Assembly: GCA_947367285.1 (NCBI GenBank)
Contig: CANBDB010000002.1
Location: 1-33,309 of the forward strand
From: an uncultured Clostridia bacterium
GTDB taxonomy: Bacteria > Bacillota > Clostridia > Oscillospirales > CAG-272
Reading direction: 5' to 3'
DNA length: 33,309 nucleotides
The notes below the pieces were generated by a model. The model saw only the letters and a program-made list of their open reading frames with translations. It ran no database searches and was not told where the DNA came from. Position numbers and translations under genes: made by a program. Below are positions 27,965 to 33,309 of this stretch, piece by piece (position 1 is the first letter of the stretch; every line of letters begins with the position of its first letter).

Positions 27965-28714
27965 TCACTCCATTATCACGATTTTTCTGCCCTCGATGTC
28001 CAGCACCCGGGCTTTGATGCCGTAAACGTCGTTCAAGGATTCTGCGGTGACGGTTTCGATACCGCCGTAGCTGTATCCCTCACCAGCTTTCAGGAAGTAA
28101 AATTTGTCACAGAACCGTAGTGCCAAATTCAGGTCATGGATGACGGTAATAACCGTAAAACCCTGCTCTTTTGCCAATTCCTGCACCAGAGCCATCATTT
28201 CGTACTGATTTTTGGGGTCTAAATTGCTGGTGGGCTCATCCAGAAGCAATAGTTTCGGCTCAGCAACCAAAGCTCTGGCCAGCATGACTTTTTGCAGCTC
28301 GCCGCCGGATAACTCATCCAGATACCGCATCTGAAAATCCAGCAAGCCTACACGCTCTATGATCCGGGTGCAAATATCCAAATCCTCCTGACTGACGGAC
28401 CATGTGATATAGGGCTTCCTGCCCAACAAAACACAATCGAACACCGTGCTGTGGGTCAGCTCGTTTTTCTGCGCCACATAGGAAACGGTACGAGCCAGTT
28501 CGTTGCGGGTCATTTGAAAGGCGTTCTTGCCGTCGATGGTCAAGCTACCGCTTTTGGGTTTGCGGATCCGGTTCAGGCAGGTGACAAGGGTGCTTTTACC
28601 TGCGCCATTATTGCCCAGCAAGCCTACCACTTCGCCACGTTCAGCGGTAAAGCCCACACCCTTTAGAATGTCCCCATCGGGATAAGAAAAGGAAATATCT
28701 TTGATCTCAATCAT
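27965..28714 (-). CDS. ABC transporter ATPase, FecE/FepC type
   Basis: The true start is ATG at 28714, overlapping the permease stop (ATGA); the longer frame upstream is a shadow of the permease. The 249-residue protein has Walker A GNNGAGKST (34-42), Q-loop Gln82, signature LSGGE (135-139), Walker B LLLLDE (155-160), D-loop SNLD and H-loop HD (about 193). It energises uptake through the FecCD permease. The family includes iron-siderophore, haem, cobalamin and molybdate/tungstate importers; the FmdE partner favours a metal oxyanion or metal chelate, but this is not proven. Confidence 0.93.
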   Translation of the reverse strand: MIEIKDISFSYPDGDILKGVGFTAERGEVVGLLGNNGAGKSTLVTCLNRIRKPKSGSLTIDGKNAFQMTRNELARTVSYVAQKNELTHSTVFDCVLLGRKPYITWSVSQEDLDICTRIIERVGLLDFQMRYLDELSGGELQKVMLARALVAEPKLLLLDEPTSNLDPKNQYEMMALVQELAKEQGFTVITVIHDLNLALRFCDKFYFLKAGEGYSYGGIETVTAESLNDVYGIKARVLDIEGRKIVIME

Positions 28715-29778
28715 TTCCGCTTTCCTCCTTTGATGATCAGATAGAGGAACAACGGCGCTCCAAGGAAAGAGGTCAGTGCACCGATGGGCAGCACCGTAGG
28801 AGAAAGCAGCATTCGGGAAACGATGTCCGACAGCAGCAACAAAACACCGCCGCACAGAGCACTGCAAGGAATCAGGAAACGGTAATCGTTGCCCACAAAC
28901 CGACGCATAATGTGGGCGGCAATCAGACCGATAAAGCTGATACAGCCAACAAATGCCACGGCTACAGAGGAGATCAGAGCGCACAGTGCCATGCTCAGCA
29001 CGATCAGCCGGTCTACGGGAACGCCAAGGCTCTTTGCGGTGCGGGTGCCGCCTTCCATAGCGTTGTAATTCCAGCGGTTGTAGTAGAAAAACACAAACGC
29101 GCCAAAGGTCAGGGCGGTAATGATGGCGATTTCCGTCCAACCGGCTCTGCCCAGACTGCCAAAAGTCCAGTAGACCACGGTGGCAACCATCACATCATCG
29201 CAAAAATACTGCACCAAAGCCGTTCCGCCGGTGAACATGGAGCTGATGGCCACGCCGGCAAGAACCATGGTCGCAGGGCTTGTGCCACGGAAACGGGCAA
29301 GCCCCAGAATCACAGCCGTGGTGGCAATGCCGCCCAGAAAGGCGCAAAGTGTCACCATGGCAGGATTCGTCACCGTTAACGCCGAGGTCGCTCCGCCGGC
29401 ATTGACCTGAATTCCTGCGCCAAAATACACGATGGCAACGGCCGCACCGAAGGATGCGCCCTGGGAAACACCAAGCGTGGATGCAGATGCCAAGGGATTT
29501 CGCAACACATTCTGCATCACGCAGCCGCTGAGCGCCAGCGCCATGCCCACCACCGTGGCAGTGACCACTCTGGGCATTCGCACGTTCCAAATGATGGCAT
29601 TTTGCTGCCGGTTGCCGCCGCCGAAAACCGTCCGAAGAATGTCCAAAACGGACAGATTGGCAGAGCCTGCGGATAGTGACGCAATGGCTGATGCGAAAAG
29701 CAGACCGACCATCACCAGCAGAACAATCCACTTTTTTCGTATGTACTTGTTGTATGCGGTAAGATCGGTCTGTTTCAT
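28711..29778 (-). CDS. ABC transporter permease, FecCD family
   Basis: This 355-residue protein has about ten membrane segments and the family marks RMPRVVTATVVGMALALSGCVMQNVLRNPLASASTLGVSQGASFGA (about 68-113) and GFIGLIAAHIMRR-like SFIGLIAAHIMRRFVGNDYR near the C-terminus. It forms a homodimeric pore for a metal chelate, vitamin B12 or oxyanion, with the ATPase encoded next and the binding protein upstream. It lies one base after the stop of the binding-protein gene. The large + strand ORF opposite is a shadow. Confidence 0.94.
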   Translation of the reverse strand: MKQTDLTAYNKYIRKKWIVLLVMVGLLFASAIASLSAGSANLSVLDILRTVFGGGNRQQNAIIWNVRMPRVVTATVVGMALALSGCVMQNVLRNPLASASTLGVSQGASFGAAVAIVYFGAGIQVNAGGATSALTVTNPAMVTLCAFLGGIATTAVILGLARFRGTSPATMVLAGVAISSMFTGGTALVQYFCDDVMVATVVYWTFGSLGRAGWTEIAIITALTFGAFVFFYYNRWNYNAMEGGTRTAKSLGVPVDRLIVLSMALCALISSVAVAFVGCISFIGLIAAHIMRRFVGNDYRFLIPCSALCGGVLLLLSDIVSRMLLSPTVLPIGALTSFLGAPLFLYLIIKGGKRK

Positions 29779-29779
29779 T

Positions 29780-30880
29780 TTATTTACCGAGGGTCAGCTT
29801 GCCGTAGTACAAGCCACCTTGTTCCATTTCCTCAAAGAAGTTTTCGCCCAGCATGGTCTGCAGGATTTCAGCACCGATGCTTTCCATCTTCACATCGGCA
29901 AAGGCATCGGGATACAGCACAATACCTGCATAGTAGGCATCCATCAGGGCATAGGTCACATTGGTGCCGCAGTTATTAAAGGAGGGCATGGTGTAGACAT
30001 TCCCATCCTGCACCGCCCGCAGGGCATCGAAATAACCGGGGTTGGTCTTGTATTCGTCATTTACAAGATCCATATTGCCCGGATCCAGGAAAATCACATC
30101 CGGGTCCCACTGCACGATCTTTTCCAGATCGGTTTCAAAGTAATTGGTATCCTTCACCTCGTCGGCTACATTCAACGCATTGACGCCCATGAAGGGGCCG
30201 AAATTGGCATAGGTGCCGGCAAAGCCATGGCGGCCGGAGAAGGTAACGGCACCGGTGTAAGCGGACTTTTTTTCGCCGTCAGGAATGTCCTTGGTTCGGT
30301 CATTCAAGTCCTTTTTGCAGTCATCAATGAACTTCAGTACCGTTTCGCACCGCTCCTGAGCGTCCACCACCTCCGCAAAGACACGCATGGCGGTGTAGAA
30401 GCTTTCGTCCACGAAATTGATGCTCAAATAACGGACACAGACCACGGGAATGCCGGTTTGATTCTGCAATTCCTCAGCGGCTTCCTGAGAAAAGCCTGCC
30501 AAAATCACATCCGGCTGTACTTCAATGATCTGCTCGGCATAGCCGTTGTTGGCCCCGCTGCCGCCGCCTGCACCCACAGCGGGCAGATCCTTGATGTCAT
30601 CATGATAAACCATGGTGTAATCACGCAGCACAGTCTGGGCTTTCTTGTCATGATCCTCTGCGCCAACCAGCATATCCATCACACCAAGGTAAGCAGCAAT
30701 GCGCGGTGCGCCGGACCCAAGACAAACAATGTTTTCAACGGTTTCGGGGATTTCAACTTCCCGTCCCCAAGTGTCTCTGACAATGCGGGTAGCACCGGCC
30801 GCTCCATCAGGAGCGGAGCATCCGGCAAACAGACTCAGGCAGAAAACGGCTGCCAAAAGTAGGGAAATCAGCTTTTTCAT
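29780..30880 (-). CDS. ABC transporter substrate-binding lipoprotein (FecB/BtuF-like)
   Basis: The ATG at 30880 begins a lipoprotein signal peptide with lipobox LFAGC (Cys21); upstream in-frame codons fall in the leader. The mature 346-residue protein is a cluster A-II binding protein: DTWGREVEIPETVENIVCLGSGAPRIAAYLG at the start, a middle helix and PDVILAGFSQEAAEELQNQTGIPVV, and DPDVIFLDPGNMDLV near the C-terminal lobe. It delivers ligand to the FecCD permease. The segment RHGFAGTYANFGPFMGVNALNVADEV is common in clostridial homologues, whose ligands are mostly untested; iron, corrinoid, molybdate or tungstate are possible. Confidence 0.93.
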   Translation of the reverse strand: MKKLISLLLAAVFCLSLFAGCSAPDGAAGATRIVRDTWGREVEIPETVENIVCLGSGAPRIAAYLGVMDMLVGAEDHDKKAQTVLRDYTMVYHDDIKDLPAVGAGGGSGANNGYAEQIIEVQPDVILAGFSQEAAEELQNQTGIPVVCVRYLSINFVDESFYTAMRVFAEVVDAQERCETVLKFIDDCKKDLNDRTKDIPDGEKKSAYTGAVTFSGRHGFAGTYANFGPFMGVNALNVADEVKDTNYFETDLEKIVQWDPDVIFLDPGNMDLVNDEYKTNPGYFDALRAVQDGNVYTMPSFNNCGTNVTYALMDAYYAGIVLYPDAFADVKMESIGAEILQTMLGENFFEEMEQGGLYYGKLTLGK

Positions 30881-30994
30881 AACATACCTCTTTCTTTTTC
30901 CGGCAGGCTGTGCTATGATAACGAAGCCCACCTTTATTTGACGATTTGGGTCGGCACGCCCCGGTGTGGTTGCAGCCATGCCGGGGCACCTTTA
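30881..30994 (-). promoter_or_regulatory. structured 5' leader, candidate riboswitch
   Basis: The leader of the metal-transport operon is about 114 bases. Two pairings exclude each other. Pairing A: GCCCCGG (30958-30964) with CCGGGGC (30981-30987). Pairing B: CCGGC and GGCTG (30900-30910) with CAGCC and GCCGG (30973-30984). Pairing B ends just before the ribosome-binding site (AGAGGT about 30886-30891). Leaders of FmdE and molybdenum/tungsten genes in other bacteria can carry Moco/Tuco-type RNAs; I cannot confirm that consensus here. Confidence 0.45.
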
Positions 30995-31000
30995 CGTCGA

Positions 31001-31029
31001 ATTATAGCGCATCCCCCCACCGGCTACAA
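31001..31029 (-). promoter_or_regulatory. promoter of the metal-transport operon
   Basis: On the minus strand TTGTAG (31029-31024) and TATAAT (31006-31001) are exactly 17 bases apart. The -35 box falls in the loop of the hairpin at 31011-31044. Confidence 0.7.
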
Positions 31030-31051
31030 GCCCGGTGGGGGGATATTTTTT
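31011..31051 (+). terminator. strong + strand terminator overlapping the operon promoter
   Basis: A perfect 13-bp GC-rich stem, ATCCCCCCACCGG (31011-31023) with CCGGTGGGGGGAT (31032-31044), is followed by ATTTTTT on the + strand only. It faces away from the transporter operon, although no + strand gene is seen to its left within 3.7 kb. Confidence 0.75.
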
Positions 31052-31307
31052 ACTAATAGTAGTGGAACAGTAATGTTCCCGGTGTGAGAGCACTGGAAAA
31101 AGTTGTGCTGCATGCGGGACAGGTCAAACCCGCACCTTATGGCATTTAAAGCCGAGCCCTATGGTGGGAGTAAACCCGTGGCCTTTGCGAAGGGCCGGAA
31201 ATTCGCACCTTTATGGCGTTTAAAGCCAAGGCTGACAACCAGCAGAAAACTCTCAACCCCACAACAACAGAGGGATGACAATCCATTCCTCCTTCCATAA
31301 TAAAGTT
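31052..31307. other. intergenic region with a 22-24 bp direct repeat
   Basis: No gene is supported. CGCACCTTATGGCATTTAAA at 31131-31150 recurs as CGCACCTTTATGGCGTTTAA at 31204-31223, both continuing to AAAGCC. GCC/GGC-rich short hairpins, such as GTGGCCTTTGCGAAGGGCC (31179-31197), lie between. Confidence 0.5.
31131..31227. repeat. direct repeat pair around GGC-RTTTAAA-GCC
   Basis: Copies at 31131-31153 and 31204-31227 differ by one inserted T and one A/G change. Each holds the near-palindrome GGC(A/G)TTTAAAGCC. It may be a dispersed intergenic repeat of the host genome or a binding-site pair. Confidence 0.6.
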
Positions 31308-31345
31308 CCCGCAGAACGGTTTCAAAGCCGCCCTGCGGGTTTTTG
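31308..31345. terminator. hairpin terminator, probably bidirectional
   Basis: CCCGCAG (31308-31314) pairs with CTGCGGG (31333-31339), with inner CGG/CCG, followed by TTTTT on the + strand; the minus side has CTTTATT. It would end the minus-strand transcript of the gene at 31362. Confidence 0.8.
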
Positions 31346-31361
31346 ATTTTAACAGGCACAT

Positions 31362-31847
31362 TTATTGAGCCAAAAGTGCATAGAGCCTGCTCCAGTATTT
31401 TATAGGATCGCTTTCGGTATCAACAACGCGCTTCGCATAGACTGCACCTACTTTCAAATACGAAGGCTCTGCATGCAATGGCAGCACTTCACAAGTTCCT
31501 TGCGTTATCCCATACTGCTCAATAATCTCATCGGATACCTGCAGAAACGACAGGCAGTGATTGACATCAGCCAAATCGACAAACTGTTGAAAGGCTTCGA
31601 TTCCCATTGCCTTAACAATAGCACTTTTGGCGTTGCATGTCCGCCGTGCGGCATACTCAATTATTGATGCTGTATAGTATATGTCGTCAAAATAATTTCT
31701 GTCCATTCCGCGGTGGCTTGCTCTTTCGTATTCCAGAGCCTCTTGTAATGCATCCATTATCTGCTCGTAGGAATCGACATTAGCAAAATTTGCTTTGATT
31801 TCTTCTAACGTTAAAGAAGATTCGAACGTCAAAGCATTTTCAGTCAT
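31362..31847 (-). CDS. hypothetical protein, 161 residues
   Basis: The ATG at 31847 follows GAGAGGTG; a GTG at 31856 is also in frame. The protein is soluble and mostly helical, beginning MTENALTFESSLTLEEIKANF, with YFDDIYYTASIIEYAARRTCNAKSAIVKAMG in the middle. Similar helical proteins with a DUF3791/DUF3990-like middle segment exist in Clostridia, but I cannot assign the family. It lies 90 bases downstream of the phosphatase gene on the same strand and is likely in its operon. Confidence 0.65.
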   Translation of the reverse strand: MTENALTFESSLTLEEIKANFANVDSYEQIMDALQEALEYERASHRGMDRNYFDDIYYTASIIEYAARRTCNAKSAIVKAMGIEAFQQFVDLADVNHCLSFLQVSDEIIEQYGITQGTCEVLPLHAEPSYLKVGAVYAKRVVDTESDPIKYWSRLYALLAQ

Positions 31848-31937
31848 TGCTGTCACCTCTCAACCATATAGCTCCCACATGGAGTTACCTTACGCCACAT
31901 GCAGGCAGTTTCCGTCCTTACTGCTGCAGTGTAACTG

Positions 31938-32705
31938 TTATGACAGCTCATCATTTGCCCCTCCATTTGTTTTGGGTTCAATCATCTCCTCGGAGTAAAA
32001 CTCCTTACCATCATCCAGACGCAAGCAAGCCAGTCTGCCGTATTTGCTGTAGTAATCATCAAGGTCCTCTGGAAATCCACTCCCACAATCAATTCCAATC
32101 CGGTTATCATCGTACCATATCTCCATGGGGATATGGGCATAATAGTTCATGGTAGGTGTATGATCAAATACCAGCGTATAGTCGCCATGGTGTTTGTCTA
32201 ATGGCTGCCAGCGTTTACATACAGAAAACAAGGTGGGATCTCTATAAGAGTGACGGAAGTATTGGTATTCCTCCACTGGTGCGGCGTGGACCAGTTTGAA
32301 GTGCGTTCCGTTAACTTCTACATCATAATTTAGAGGCAGCGAGTGCAGATACTGGATGATATCTTCCCGAAGATCTTTGCGAATGCGCTTCCAATATTGG
32401 TGCGTCACTCTGCCGCCGTTGCGGTACCAAAACCGGGTTGCTTCAGCAGTATCCAGATCACTCAATTTTTCGTAAAAATCATAGGGACGGTTTAGGGCAC
32501 GAAGCATCATATACTCGTGGTTTCCAAGGAGCATTTTTACATGCGGCATAGACATGATTTGTCGTAGGATGCGGATGCCATCCGGGTATCGATCAATCAC
32601 ATCGCCAAGGATGTAAAGCGTGTCTTTGGGCTGAAGATCAATCTGTTCCATGATGGAATTAAACCGGCGCATATTTCCGTGTATATCTGACATCACATAG
32701 GTCAC
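31938..32705 (-). CDS. calcineurin-like metallophosphoesterase
   Basis: The GTG at 32705 has AAGGAGG 9 bases upstream and places the first catalytic motif at the very N-terminus; an ATG at 32735 is in frame but lies upstream of that site. The 255-residue protein has SDIHGN, GDVIDRYPDG and GNHEYM, the three metal-binding blocks of PPP-type phosphatases, and a later VHAAP and DHTPT. This is the bis(5'-nucleosyl)-tetraphosphatase/serine-threonine phosphatase group. The natural substrate is unknown. It is intact. Confidence 0.9.
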   Translation of the reverse strand: MTYVMSDIHGNMRRFNSIMEQIDLQPKDTLYILGDVIDRYPDGIRILRQIMSMPHVKMLLGNHEYMMLRALNRPYDFYEKLSDLDTAEATRFWYRNGGRVTHQYWKRIRKDLREDIIQYLHSLPLNYDVEVNGTHFKLVHAAPVEEYQYFRHSYRDPTLFSVCKRWQPLDKHHGDYTLVFDHTPTMNYYAHIPMEIWYDDNRIGIDCGSGFPEDLDDYYSKYGRLACLRLDDGKEFYSEEMIEPKTNGGANDELS

Positions 32706-32792
32706 GCAATCAATCCTCCTTCCACTTCCGTACATACTTTGAAGGAATCAATCTTCCTATCATGTATATTTCTTATTATTTGACCCGCTCTA

Positions 32793-32984
32793 TTACAAAA
32801 CTGTTGCTGATTCCAAATACTTTTCGAACAGCTTGCGCTTGATAAGCTTTTTTGTTCCTATATGCAACACAAAGGGACAGCTTGGTTGGGCCACGATATC
32901 CCTCAACCGGTTAGTACCGATTCCGGAGTATTTAGCGGCTTCTTCTATTGTTAAGTTTAGCTTTTCCCAGATTGGCACTTCCAT
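32793..32984 (-). CDS. excisionase-like helix-turn-helix protein
   Basis: This 63-residue protein is of the Tn916 Xis type: MEVPIWEKLNLTIEEAAKYSGIGTNRLRDIVAQPSCPFVLHIGTKKLIKRKLFEKYLE. GGAGGAAT precedes the ATG. In Tn916-like elements this gene directly precedes the integrase; here it is followed on the same strand by the phosphatase, so the integrase has been lost or lies elsewhere. It belongs to a different family branch than the protein at 16652. Confidence 0.85.
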   Translation of the reverse strand: MEVPIWEKLNLTIEEAAKYSGIGTNRLRDIVAQPSCPFVLHIGTKKLIKRKLFEKYLESATVL

Positions 32985-32985
32985 A

Positions 32986-33192
32986 TTATTCCTCCATAAA
33001 CTTATTCCTTCGACATCCTCTGCAAGTAAACAGTATCCCTATTTTCGTATTGTGACGAATTGGTTGTCTCCTGTTTTTAGACACATATTGCTTGCGAGAG
33101 GGTTGGATCAATCTCCTGCAGCGGTCACACTGCCGTTCTACAGGAGATTCTTTCTGCTCCTTGAACCTAATTGTATTATTGATGAGGGGCAA
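32986..33192 (-). CDS. small Cys-rich hypothetical protein
   Basis: The frame runs from TTG at 33192 to 32986 and ends one base before the excisionase start. The 68 residues contain CDRC and CRGC and many basic residues (KNRRQPIRHNTKIG), suggesting a zinc-binding nucleic-acid protein. There is no good ribosome-binding site for the TTG, so the true start may be missing or the gene may be a remnant. The family was not recognised; small zinc-ribbon proteins often accompany Xis genes. Confidence 0.45.
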   Translation of the reverse strand: MPLINNTIRFKEQKESPVERQCDRCRRLIQPSRKQYVSKNRRQPIRHNTKIGILFTCRGCRRNKFMEE

Positions 33193-33309
33193 ATTTAGAT
33201 ATGGAAAGAAATATTAGAACAAAAAGATTTGCTGGCGCATTGTAAAATGAACCTGCAATAGAGACAACAAAATATCCATAGTGACGATCCAGTGGTAAAA
33301 TTAAGCTAC
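33193..33309. other. window edge, no feature seen
   Basis: AT-rich sequence without a supported gene or hairpin. Confidence 0.4.

Noticed and set aside
28912..29731. Further ORFs overlapping the FecCD permease (28912-29379 and 29180-29410 on the + strand, 29195-29731 on the minus strand)
   Set aside because: Shadow frames of the permease; Gly/His/Ala-rich translations without motifs.
29432..30862. Large + strand ORF of 476 residues opposite the permease and binding-protein genes
   Set aside because: It is antisense to two clear transporter genes and has no recognisable family; GC-rich antisense frames often stay open.
1..33309. CRISPR array
   Set aside because: No series of regularly spaced identical repeats with unique spacers is present; the three-unit tRNA-Pro array has about 200-base spacing and is an attachment-site structure.

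Overview
The window reads as accessory DNA from a low-to-moderate GC Gram-positive anaerobe, most likely a gut member of the Clostridia (Oscillospirales or Lachnospirales-like). This is inferred from strong AGGAGG ribosome-binding sites, YolD-like, WYL, ECF sigma and DUF4177-type genes, a FmdE plus FecCD transporter operon, and the style of the integrases. No species can be named. Most genes are regulators, mobile-element functions or small secreted and membrane proteins; there is little housekeeping content.

Layout. 1-1640: an IS110-family insertion sequence on the minus strand, with a foldable upstream region that is a good candidate for its bridge RNA. 1707-4800: a short EamA-type transporter, a YolD-like protein, an XRE regulator, an AbrB-type regulator, a protein with a sigma-region-4-like helix-turn-helix, and an unknown protein. 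4800-11870: two paralogous ECF sigma/membrane anti-sigma operons (5035-6974 and 10104-11830). Between them lie six genes for lipoproteins and small membrane proteins; the two sigma operons share a promoter-proximal motif. 11875-14093: a WYL regulator whose promoter is a 32-bp copy of one at 4807, then an ImmR/ImmA-like repressor/protease pair bracketed by two copies of one operator palindrome. 14100-15880: a zinc-ribbon protein and a second sigma-like protein, both with ribosome-binding sites caught in inverted repeats, and two stretches of non-coding DNA rich in hairpins. 15883-19843: a MazF-type toxin without a protein antitoxin, an unknown protein, an excisionase and two overlapping tyrosine recombinases. 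19899-21829: a third ECF sigma/anti-sigma pair on the minus strand.

22000-22600 is an attachment-site cluster: an intact tRNA-Pro(UGG) gene followed by two truncated tRNA-Pro copies at 198-200 bp steps, each with a pair of GTGGTCAA-like repeats to its left. 22738-25896 is a restriction-modification-like cassette (HNH nuclease, XRE regulator, divergent beta-class DNA methyltransferase) with a palindrome over both divergent promoters. 26018-27318 holds a His/Gly/Pro-rich membrane peptide and an XRE/unknown divergent pair with three operators.

27441-31060 is a visibly more GC-rich, probably chromosomal metal-uptake operon: substrate-binding lipoprotein, FecCD permease, ATPase and FmdE. It sits behind a 5' leader with two mutually exclusive pairings that could be a riboswitch. 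31362-33192 holds an unknown protein, a calcineurin-like phosphatase, a second excisionase-like protein and a Cys-rich protein, probably the edge of another element.

Together the left two thirds look like an integrative element, or layered elements, that carry their own regulatory network (five sigma-like proteins, several repressors) and recombination module next to a tRNA-Pro attachment site. The left end of that element is not recognisable in the window. Function statements rest on motif recognition by eye; no database search was run.
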